64,000 nt of DNA from Lactococcus ileimucosae (lineage in GTDB: Bacteria; Bacillota; Bacilli; Lactobacillales; Streptococcaceae): assembly GCF_943193185.1 (NCBI RefSeq), contig NZ_CALPDE010000008.1:1-64000 (forward strand), read 5' to 3'. Under the pieces are notes generated by a model. It was not told the origin of the DNA. It saw only the letters and a program-made list of their open reading frames with translations, and did not search any database. Below, piece by piece: positions 8,463 through 15,224 of this stretch; the first letter of the stretch is position 1, and each line of letters opens with the position of its first letter. The translations under genes and the position numbers were made by a program.

Positions 8463-8493
8463 ATTACATATAGTTTATGAACTCATTATACCA
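8463..8493 (-). promoter_or_regulatory. Promoter of first sipW operon with ATGTAA box
   Basis: Extended -10 TGGTATAAT lies at 8493-8485 reading leftward. Exactly 15 bases after it comes ATGTAAT. The second sipW promoter at 14041-14011 has the same TGGTATAAT, the same 15-base gap and ATGTAAC, with ATAAA shared in between. No good -35 box is visible, as is common for extended -10 promoters. The predicted leader is about 107 nt. Confidence 0.65.
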
Positions 8494-8880
8494 AAAAAGC
8501 TTTACATTAAAAAATAATAAGTATTTCCCGCGATTTTCTTATTCTAAACTTGCAACGAAAAGATTATTTGTAGCTATGCTGAATATATTACGGACTGTGG
8601 GAGCAAATCTGTCTGAAGTTTTACTGCTAAAAGAGTGCTCAGCGAAGCTCTTTCGGAGTCGTCAAATCACAAAATAACTCATCGCTGGGGATTTTTCTTT
8701 CACAGACTCGCTTTAGGCAAAATCTGGGACCACTTTCACCAGTAAGAAAATTTTCCTTTGACAGGAATTACTTGCTATGTTCAAGTACTGGCCCTTCATT
8801 TGTCTGCGCCCTTTATATTGCAGTAATATTTAAAATGTACAATAACTAGGCAAATTGTGACGCTACAAAACTGCAGGATG
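8494..8880. other. Intergenic region, no gene recognised
   Basis: Reading frames here lack ribosome binding sites and recognisable motifs. GGGACCACTTTC at about 8727 resembles GGACCACTTTAGA at about 8394. No peptide of the Cys-x6-Cys family is found. Confidence 0.5.
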
Positions 8881-8940
8881 AAAAAAACACTCCCAGTCAG
8901 TCTGCGCTATATGCTATAACAGGAGTGTTTTGTTCTTCAA
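8881..8940 (-). terminator. Terminator after GNAT gene
   Basis: Arms AAACACTCC (8885-8893) and GGAGTGTTT (8932-8940) enclose a long loop. On the leftward strand the stem is followed by a run of seven T. It lies 27 bases past the acetyltransferase stop. Confidence 0.75.
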
Positions 8941-8966
8941 TTGTTTTACTGCCAGAAATATCTTTC

Positions 8967-9818
8967 CTAGTTTTTCAGGTATAAAATCTCACTCATAATC
9001 TCAAAGCCATTTTTTTCATAAACAGCGATGGCACGGTGATTATCTTTGACCACACTCAGCTGAAAAGGCAATGTGTTACGCTGATTTAAATCTGTCATCA
9101 TTAAACTGATAGCAGCTGTGCCGATACCTTGGTTTTGATTTTCAGGGCGTACAGCTAAACCAAAAAAATAATTAGACAGTTCCTCATAACTAATGGCAGC
9201 TGAACCGACTATTTGCTCGTTCATTCTAAAGATGTATTGAATAATCTGAGGGTCTTTGATACTTTCTTCAGCATAGCGCCGTGCTTCTTCTAATCTTTCA
9301 TCAAATACCTTTGCCTGAAATAAGGCAATTTCCTCAACATCTTGATATGTCGCTTCTTTTACTTCCAAGGACTGATGATTTATTGCCTTACCGGGTTGAT
9401 TTTCCGCTTTCATCAATAATTCTCTTTCGTCATCAATCGAGAATTTATCCAGTAGCCAAGTATTTTTTTCAAGAAAAGCATGTTCAGTTTTATAAAGGCA
9501 AGATTGGATATGATATTTTTCCAACTGTTGTTTTGCTTGGGCGATTAAAGCTGATGCAACTCTCTTTTGCCGATGCTCAGGATGAACAAAAATGAACAAT
9601 GTCGCTTCATCTGGATTATCTGCATCGATAAAAATAAAGCCAACCAACTGCTCATCTTTGTACGCTAGGTAAAAAGCCTCCATATCCGGATAGACATTAA
9701 ACCGATTGGACAAATAAACCGACCGAAATGTTCCGTCATATTGATGGACAATGCTCTCCAACTCTCTAACTGCTTGCTTTTCCTCTTCCGTTAAGATCGT
9801 TTTTGTTTCTACAAACAT
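8967..9818 (-). CDS. Tandem GNAT-domain acetyltransferase
   Basis: A 283-residue protein with two GNAT-like halves. The first, about 1-130, has a degenerate acetyl-CoA loop (VHPEHRQKRVASAL). The second, about 150-283, has AVRPENQNQGIGTAAI and ends NHRAIAVYEKNGFEI, the classic C-terminal GNAT signature. Substrate cannot be told from sequence. The ATG follows GGGGGAGGAA. The gene sits between the two fibre operons but has no obvious link to them. A hairpin with a T-run upstream (9925-9990) suggests its transcription may be attenuated. Confidence 0.85.
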   Translation of the reverse strand: MFVETKTILTEEEKQAVRELESIVHQYDGTFRSVYLSNRFNVYPDMEAFYLAYKDEQLVGFIFIDADNPDEATLFIFVHPEHRQKRVASALIAQAKQQLEKYHIQSCLYKTEHAFLEKNTWLLDKFSIDDERELLMKAENQPGKAINHQSLEVKEATYQDVEEIALFQAKVFDERLEEARRYAEESIKDPQIIQYIFRMNEQIVGSAAISYEELSNYFFGLAVRPENQNQGIGTAAISLMMTDLNQRNTLPFQLSVVKDNHRAIAVYEKNGFEIMSEILYLKN

Positions 9819-9924
9819 GATTCCTCCCCCTAATTTCTGATAAAGAAATTCAATGCTTTTATCTACACCTAAAACTATTTTTTACACTTCCCTAACCGTT
9901 CAATGAAGTAAGTGTTTTCTATAC

Positions 9925-9990
9925 AAAAAAACTGGGACCTTTTCGACGTGCCCAGCTCCTTGTGAGATAAGGCTCTCACTGCTGTCCCTT
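9925..9990 (-). promoter_or_regulatory. Possible attenuator or terminator upstream of GNAT gene
   Basis: Reading leftward, a GTGAGA...TCTCAC hairpin is followed by CTGGG...CCCAG with an AC/GT extension and then TTTTTTT. It resembles a leader with an upstream structure and an intrinsic terminator, about 110 bp before the GNAT start. The T-box consensus is absent. It could equally end an unknown short transcript. Confidence 0.4.
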
Positions 9991-10400
9991 GTAACTATTA
10001 TAAGAATTTCAGTATTTTTTGTCAATTGCTCTATTTTTCTTAAACATTTAAAATTTTTCAGTGATACATCAAGGAACTTTATCGTATAACATAAAACATT
10101 TCTAATGATTTAAACAAATGTTATACTTGATAAATGTAGTAACGGAGTGAGCGCAGAAATCTGTCATTTCGAAAACCATTTTTGATATCAATACATTCGT
10201 CTGATTTCAAGCCAAAAGTTATTCAGTATCTTCAAATCCGTGTAAAAAAACGTCCAAAGAATTTGTGTAGGTATGAGATGAGGAGTAACCTATGTGATTC
10301 GATGACCGTTTTCACAGTATCAGCTCTTTTTCTAGATTTCCCTTAACTTTGATCACTGGGAGAAAGTAAAAGAAGATCACTTTATCTAAAGTCCCTAAAC

Positions 10401-10447
10401 AAAAAGCGCTTAACCACCGTATTCTTATATAGGGTTAAGCACTTTTT
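10401..10447. terminator. Terminator downstream of SepM-like gene
   Basis: AAAAAGCGCTTAACC pairs with GGTTAAGCACTTTTT around a 17-base loop, with T-runs on both strands. The rest of 9995-10560 shows no credible gene. Confidence 0.65.
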
Positions 10448-10564
10448 CATTTTGGGGACTTTTACTCCAAAGAGCATTCTTGACTGGCTTTCCTACTTAT
10501 TTTGACTTGTAGCCCGTCTCTTTTCTGTACTTTTCTCAGCCCAAGTTATCATCCCCCACTGTTT

Positions 10565-11644
10565 CTACAAACTTTTTTTATCACTACCTTCTAGCCAAGC
10601 TGTCCCCTGCCCCTCGAGGTACTCCACTGCATCGCGAACGGTATTTATAGGTACGATGGACATGTCTGAGTGCAGCCATTCTGCTGTATTCTTTGCCTGA
10701 ATGTAGTTGTTACTATTCTGGGTCGTTCCATCATCGTAAACAAAAAACACATCCATCTCCTGACGTTCAGCAGCGATAACCTTTTGTCTAATGCCTCCAA
10801 CAGGCCAGACTGCTCCACCAAGTGCTATTGACGCACTTCCTGTAACTTTACGTCCCTGAGTCAGGTCTCTTCCTGCCAGTTTGCTATAAATATCCAAGGT
10901 AAAGAGCAAACCGCCAGAAGGACCACTAACTTCGCCAACATTTATACTGACATGTGGTTCACTGAGAAGCCGCGTTTTCTCCACTAGGGTCACACCTATA
11001 CCTGTTGCACCATTATCCAGCTTGATGTAATTCCCTTCTGCTGTCTGCTCCACTTTTTCTCCATTTACCTCACGTTGATACTGGAGTTTGACTGGCGCAC
11101 CCACTTCCTGCTTTTTAATGTACTCATACATTTCCTCACTACTTTCAAAACCTTGCCCATCCACATGAGTAATCAAGTCTAAAGGTCGTAAGACATTACG
11201 GAAGCTTGAACGGCTTGCTAGGTCTGTAACATAGGCTCCACCATACTCAAAATCTATCGGTTTTCTTGCAAGACGAAACGCTTCCCATATCGCGATGTTC
11301 TCTGACACACGCATCTGCATCTGGCTGATAATCTCATCTTGCTGTCTTTTTGATAATGCTTGCTCTCTTGAATAGGAAGGATGAATGTCCGCATATCGGT
11401 CAAAGATATTGTAAATAAGCAGACTGACATTGGCAGGCGCAGTTTTTACTGTAGGAAGATAGAAGCCTCCGTCAGCTTTTACAGGTGCCTTGTGTCCCGA
11501 AACCTCAATACTTTCGTTCAAAGACTTAACACCGCCCGGAATTTCGATACGATAGGGGAGTGGAAAGATGAGGAATACTGCTAGGAGTATTAAGGCGATT
11601 ATCTTAATAGAAGTCTTTAACTTTTTAGGCAACTTCTTTTTCAT
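10565..11644 (-). CDS. SepM/YlbL-like PDZ-Lon membrane protease
   Basis: A 359-residue protein with one N-terminal membrane anchor (about 11-30), a PDZ domain (about 115-200) and a C-terminal Lon-type S16 domain. Ser243 in SGPSGG and Lys288 in GGIRQK form the expected catalytic dyad. Family members act outside the membrane; SepM of Streptococcus mutans trims the competence pheromone. The ATG follows AGAAGGAAAGG. It lies between the two SipW/TasA cassettes and in a window with short-peptide genes, so a role in peptide or fibre processing is possible, but YlbL-like genes are also ordinary core genes in Firmicutes. Function assignment is by family only. Confidence 0.85.
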   Translation of the reverse strand: MKKKLPKKLKTSIKIIALILLAVFLIFPLPYRIEIPGGVKSLNESIEVSGHKAPVKADGGFYLPTVKTAPANVSLLIYNIFDRYADIHPSYSREQALSKRQQDEIISQMQMRVSENIAIWEAFRLARKPIDFEYGGAYVTDLASRSSFRNVLRPLDLITHVDGQGFESSEEMYEYIKKQEVGAPVKLQYQREVNGEKVEQTAEGNYIKLDNGATGIGVTLVEKTRLLSEPHVSINVGEVSGPSGGLLFTLDIYSKLAGRDLTQGRKVTGSASIALGGAVWPVGGIRQKVIAAERQEMDVFFVYDDGTTQNSNNYIQAKNTAEWLHSDMSIVPINTVRDAVEYLEGQGTAWLEGSDKKSL

Positions 11645-11793
11645 AGGGCCTTTCCTTCTCTTGTCTTAGTAGGTCATTTTTCACTTGTTCCTACTCATAT
11701 GTAAAAGACAAAAAAGCTAAAAAAGAGAAATTGCCCAGAAAAATATTTTTCAGTGCGCTTCCTCTCTTCTTTTTTATCTGTCTTTCATACTGC

Positions 11794-12804
11794 TTATGGT
11801 TGCGGTGTATGACGAGCTTCAAGATGTTCAACAATTTCTTGTGCTGCCACAGTGTTATCTTCCGGAGCATCAAGGAATTGATCCAAATCATCAAAGGAAA
11901 CAAACTCACCGATGACATGGATGCTGTATCTCCAGTCATGTGCTGATGCACTTGGGAAGTTCGTTCTCAAGTTGTCTTCAAAGTCATCTGTCTGTGAAAT
12001 ATCATCAAGAAGGTAAGGTGTTGCCTCACCAGACTCTAGAGGCATTGCAAAGTAAGCCCAGCCACTTTCTTGGTCGATAATCCATGTTTGACCAATACCA
12101 GCCTGTGCAGCTGAAGAAAGAGCCAACCATTGTGCTGCTGTAACCGGTCCACGGTCTTGATTCAAGACTGGTGCTGCTGTATGTGTGTCTCCAGTTTCAT
12201 CTTGTGGTCTGATAGACACTGCTGTATCATCTTCCTGCCAAAAACCTTCTGTTCCCTCTCCTGGGTGTGTCACATCATCGATGAGGAAGTCACGCGCATC
12301 ACCTGCGGCAGCAGTTTGGAAGTTATTTGGATCCAAGTTAAAGGTTGGCATAAAGTACATGGTTGTTCCCGGTACACGTGCCATACCTAAGTTCCAGTTC
12401 CAGTAATCATTGAAAAGTGAACTGCGAGGACCTTGGCGGTCGTCAGTCGCATAATCCCCACCTGTATCTGGACCTGGGATAAATGTTGTCCAAGTGTTCG
12501 AGTCATCAGGATCAACCGATGGGTCATCGTCAACAGGCTGCCCTGCAACTTCCATATACTCTTTCAACTTGATACGGACAAATAGTGTATCTTGCCCGTA
12601 GTTTTCAGCAAAGATATCCTTGTTACCAGAGTCACGGTCGAACTGGTCGTGGATACGTCCACCATGTTCAGGGACACGTTGACCCTCAATATCATTCAAG
12701 GCACGTTGGCTAAATGATGTCCAGGCAAATGTACCTGCCAAGAGTAGGGCTGCACCTGCGGCTACAACAGGCCACAGTTTTCTTTTCGATGTTTTGTTTT
12801 TCAT
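11794..12804 (-). CDS. TasA/CalY-like SipW-dependent surface protein C
   Basis: A 336-residue protein. ATG 12804 follows AAGGAG; a GTG two codons upstream would overlap that site and is rejected. The signal ends AGTFAWTSFSQRALN, then GGRIHDQFD, SGNKDIFAENYG and VRIKLKEYMEV. The C-terminal block is QTWIIDQESGWAYFA and ATPYLLD. The sequence is rich in Asp and Glu. It follows the second sipW by 39 bp and forms a two-gene operon with it, an independent cassette parallel to 6100-8371. A weak hairpin with T-runs at 11710-11775 may end the transcript. Likely a fibre-forming surface protein. Confidence 0.82.
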   Translation of the reverse strand: MKNKTSKRKLWPVVAAGAALLLAGTFAWTSFSQRALNDIEGQRVPEHGGRIHDQFDRDSGNKDIFAENYGQDTLFVRIKLKEYMEVAGQPVDDDPSVDPDDSNTWTTFIPGPDTGGDYATDDRQGPRSSLFNDYWNWNLGMARVPGTTMYFMPTFNLDPNNFQTAAAGDARDFLIDDVTHPGEGTEGFWQEDDTAVSIRPQDETGDTHTAAPVLNQDRGPVTAAQWLALSSAAQAGIGQTWIIDQESGWAYFAMPLESGEATPYLLDDISQTDDFEDNLRTNFPSASAHDWRYSIHVIGEFVSFDDLDQFLDAPEDNTVAAQEIVEHLEARHTPQP

Positions 12805-12843
12805 AAACACTCCTTATGTTTAGTAATTTTTTACTTTATTTTT

Positions 12844-13911
12844 TTATGGTCTGACTTCGTCAGACATGCTCGGCGTTTCGTTTTTAGCAAAACGTCTTTT
12901 CTTTTTCCTGCCCTTGGCTGGTTTCTTCTCCTCTCTTTCCCCCAGTGCTTCGTGGTTCCCTTGCTTTTTCTCACGCTGTACATAGAAGAAAGATAGGATA
13001 TACTTGATCAGAACATCTAGGAAAACAAGGAAGAGAACAAAGGTTGCAAAAGCCAACAGCATGTTCTCACGGATAAAGCTCAATATATGACCAATCAGTG
13101 CACTAGAGAAGATAACCTTACCTATCACATTTCGCGCATGAACAATCTCACTGTCAATCTGCCTATTGTTCACACCTTTGGTTTCAAATCCACGTTGACC
13201 TGTCGATAGATGATTCTCTCGGATACCTACGATACGGTGAGTGACCGTCCGCCCCTGCTCTGTGATGAAGGTGATATCATCACCAACTTCCAGAGATTGA
13301 TGTTCCACATCTCGTGTCATCAGAAAGTCACCACGAGCATAAACATCTCGCATACTGTCCGAAAGAACAATCATGGGAGAAAAGCCTGCAATGTTTCGGG
13401 GTGTCGTATCTTCGGACTGTGCGATAACAGCAGACTCGATGAAGATGAAAAGCGCTGTTAGGACGATATAGAAGATAATATTCCCCACCCACTTTCCTTT
13501 GCCGGATTTGGTTTCTTGGGAGGCCACAAGAGGCTGAGCAATCCTTTGTCTTTCTTGCTCCTCTTTGTGCGCTTCCAACTGCTCTTGAAAGGCTTGCATC
13601 TGCAGTTGCAGAGTATTCTGCATCATGAGTAGCGTTTCTTCTTGAGGGAGCTCTGAAGTTTGTGGCAAGGGTTGAGTATACTCCTCAGGCGGCGGTGCCC
13701 GTCTCTGCGTGAGCTCCGCGGCCCGTTGAGCTGCAGCTTCAGCCTCTTTTTTGAGGTCATCAATTGTTTCTTGAGTAAAAGAAAAGCTGTGGGTTCTTGG
13801 CGGTTCAGCCGCCGCTTCATGCGCCAACTGAGTAACTGCTGGCTCTGAAAACTTCCCCCGTTCAGCCGGCTTATTTTTTAGTGCCTCAATCGTATTTTTC
13901 ATTTGCGTCAT
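12844..13911 (-). CDS. sipW: SipW-like signal peptidase I, second copy
   Basis: ATG 13911 is chosen because AGAGGA lies nine bases before it; an upstream in-frame ATG has no ribosome binding site. The 355-residue product has an acidic, Glu/Gln-rich, probably coiled-coil N-terminal part (about 1-135), a membrane segment (about 142-163), VLSDSM with Ser186, TVTHRIVG with His225, an ETKGVNN element, and a second membrane segment with a basic tail. Core and order match the first copy, while the N-terminal regions are unrelated in sequence, as if each were tailored to a different partner. It heads the operon with TasA-like protein C. Confidence 0.88.
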   Translation of the reverse strand: MTQMKNTIEALKNKPAERGKFSEPAVTQLAHEAAAEPPRTHSFSFTQETIDDLKKEAEAAAQRAAELTQRRAPPPEEYTQPLPQTSELPQEETLLMMQNTLQLQMQAFQEQLEAHKEEQERQRIAQPLVASQETKSGKGKWVGNIIFYIVLTALFIFIESAVIAQSEDTTPRNIAGFSPMIVLSDSMRDVYARGDFLMTRDVEHQSLEVGDDITFITEQGRTVTHRIVGIRENHLSTGQRGFETKGVNNRQIDSEIVHARNVIGKVIFSSALIGHILSFIRENMLLAFATFVLFLVFLDVLIKYILSFFYVQREKKQGNHEALGEREEKKPAKGRKKKRRFAKNETPSMSDEVRP

Positions 13912-14010
13912 TATAAAGTTTCCTCTTTTTGCGCCTAATAGAGTAGACAGCATTAAATTCATGATGTTAAAATTACGAAAACATAAAATAGATTTCTATA
14001 ATTTCTATAT

Positions 14011-14041
14011 GTTACATTTTCTTTATAAAAACATTATACCA
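14011..14041 (-). promoter_or_regulatory. Promoter of second sipW operon with ATGTAA box
   Basis: TGGTATAAT at 14041-14033 reading leftward, then 15 bases including ATAAA, then ATGTAAC at 14017-14011. Sequence and spacing match the first sipW promoter. The ATGTAA box would lie just downstream of the transcription start, a position suited to a repressor or an RNA element. Confidence 0.65.
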
Positions 14042-14111
14042 GAAATTTGTAAGAAACAAAACCTTAATAAGAAATTCATGTGGATTTCATGAATTTTCTA
14101 AAGTAAAAACA

Positions 14112-14138
14112 AGAAAAAAGTAGTCCCTAAGACTACTT
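14112..14138 (-). terminator. Terminator after PepSY gene
   Basis: AAGTAGTC and GACTACTT form an 8-bp stem with a CCTAA loop; reading leftward a run of T follows. It lies just beyond the PepSY stop. Confidence 0.8.
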
Positions 14139-14143
14139 AGACC

Positions 14144-14623
14144 TTAATCCCAGTCCCCTGTTTCAAACTTCACGATATCTCCTGTATAGACATCAATGTA
14201 AAACTCATGAGTGAGACCGTCTCTTCCACGGTATTCAAGTTCCCAAACACGTATGCCTGCTTCGCGATCTATACCAGAATGATTACGGAAGCTTGCGTCA
14301 ATGTTGCGGGACTGCAGATACTTCTCGGCAATTTCGCGCGCCTCATCTAGACTGAGCTGTCTTCTCTGCTGATTACCTTCTGGACGTTGTTCTGGCGCTG
14401 GTGTTCGTTCTTCCTCCGAGGGTTGCCCTTGTGTTGGCGGGCTATTCCTCTCCCTATCCCTATCCTCTACCTGTCGCGGGAGTTCCCGCTGATGGGTAAA
14501 CTGTTGTCGCTCTCGCCACTCCTCAATAAAGTCAAGCGCTATATACAAGCTTCCCAGTAGTAAGACTACGGCAGCAGCAATAGATGCAATTATAATCCAA
14601 AATCTACGTTTATCCCTATCCAT
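14144..14623 (-). CDS. PepSY-domain membrane protein
   Basis: A 159-residue protein: short cytosolic start, one membrane segment (about 8-30), an extracytoplasmic linker very rich in Arg, Glu, Gln and Pro (about 35-90), then a PepSY domain (LSLDEAREIAEKYLQ ... WELEYRG ... FYIDVYTGDIVKFE). PepSY domains are found on peptidase propeptides and secreted proteins and are thought to modulate peptidase activity near the cell surface. It is a monocistron upstream of the second sipW operon. A perfect 8-bp-arm inverted repeat sits in its promoter region. A role in restraining a local protease is inference. Confidence 0.8.
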   Translation of the reverse strand: MDRDKRRFWIIIASIAAAVVLLLGSLYIALDFIEEWRERQQFTHQRELPRQVEDRDRERNSPPTQGQPSEEERTPAPEQRPEGNQQRRQLSLDEAREIAEKYLQSRNIDASFRNHSGIDREAGIRVWELEYRGRDGLTHEFYIDVYTGDIVKFETGDWD

Positions 14624-14680
14624 TCCTATATCCCTTCTTATTGCTTTTGATTAGAAAAAAATAAATCTCTTCTTACTCAT

Positions 14681-14701
14681 ATTGTAACAAAATGTTACAA
14701 T
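14681..14701. promoter_or_regulatory. Perfect inverted repeat ATTGTAAC-N5-GTTACAAT
   Basis: Eight-base arms separated by five bases, 58 bp upstream of the PepSY start. On the leftward strand a TTGCAT box lies 17 bases before TAACAT inside the repeat, so it probably overlaps the -10 region. It looks like an operator for a dimeric repressor; the regulator is unknown. TGTAAC also occurs in both sipW-type and peptide promoters of the island. Confidence 0.55.
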
Positions 14702-14823
14702 TAAGAAAAAAGAGATGCAAATCCGCACAAAAAATTTTTATTTAAGAAATAAAAATAGAAAGGAATAGCTTGATATTCCTTAACATTTAAAAAAATTATT
14801 ACTTAAAAAGAACTTTTTCTCCC

Positions 14824-14852
14824 TTGAAACTTTCATTCAAAAACATGATAAT
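14824..14852 (+). promoter_or_regulatory. Promoter of short-peptide copy 4
   Basis: TTGAAA at 14824-14829 and GATAAT at 14847-14852 with 17-bp spacing. CTTGAAACTTTCA and AAAACATGATAAT match the promoter at 1369-1397 nearly base for base, including the spacer. The further upstream box found at 1328-1349 is absent here. Confidence 0.7.
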
Positions 14853-14896
14853 GTTCTTGCATAGGCAATATTTGTTTTTAATAGAAAGGAGAAAGG

Positions 14897-14980
14897 ATGA
14901 AAGAAGCTAAACTCTTCCCGCTCATCGTTGGTGGGTGTGTTCCTGGTGGAGTGTGGTGTCAAATGAAGTCCCTAGTATAA
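14897..14980 (+). CDS. Short Cys-x6-Cys peptide, copy 4
   Basis: A 27-codon frame with GAAAGGAG five bases before ATG. The product starts MKEAKLFPLIVGG and carries CVPGGVWC (Cys14-x6-Cys21), then QMKSLV. It shares MKEAK with copy 3 and the exact Cys/Trp positions with all copies. It is 13 kb from the others, at the opposite edge of the fibre island, and has its own copy of the shared promoter. A structured region and a terminator follow before the alpha-galactosidase gene. No signal peptide, modification enzyme or exporter is adjacent. Function is unknown. Confidence 0.68.
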   Translation: MKEAKLFPLIVGGCVPGGVWCQMKSLV

Positions 14981-15015
14981 ATCTTTAAAAGAAGATTATA
15001 CTCCTACAATTCCCT

Positions 15016-15097
15016 ACGGCAGATATAGCTTTTGATGTTTTGCATGTTACTTCCCCTTAAAGTAAGAAAGCTTTACTTAAGCTAACCTATCTGCTGT
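15016..15097 (+). other. Structured RNA region downstream of peptide copy 4
   Basis: ACGGCAGATA-TAGCTT (15016-15031) pairs with AAGCTA (15079-15084) and TATCTGCTGT (15088-15097), enclosing an inner AAGTAA...TTACTT hairpin. Together these give a long, branched fold of about 80 nt in the 3' part of the peptide transcript. It may be a stabilising 3' end, a small RNA, or a leader for the next gene. Confidence 0.4.
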
Positions 15098-15113
15098 CAT
15101 TGCCTAAACTTAA

Positions 15114-15152
15114 AAGAGAACTAATCACATTGCTTAGTTCTCTTGCTTTTTT
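15114..15152 (+). terminator. Terminator between peptide copy 4 and aga
   Basis: AAGAGAACTAA and TTAGTTCTCTT form an 11-bp stem with a 9-base loop, followed by GCTTTTTT. It ends the peptide transcript 70 bp before the alpha-galactosidase start. Confidence 0.85.
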
Positions 15153-15224
15153 AAGCCTTTCTTGCGCTTGTATAGTTGGAACCACAGCGCTAGTAATAGA
15201 AAACCTAAGAACAGGAGAAGCAAC

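Noticed and set aside
8477-8677. Plus-strand 66-codon frame upstream of sipW
   Set aside because: No ribosome binding site; it overlaps the leftward sipW promoter and shows no family features.
9925-9990. T-box leader for the GNAT gene
   Set aside because: The conserved T-box core (as seen at 44621-44640) is missing.
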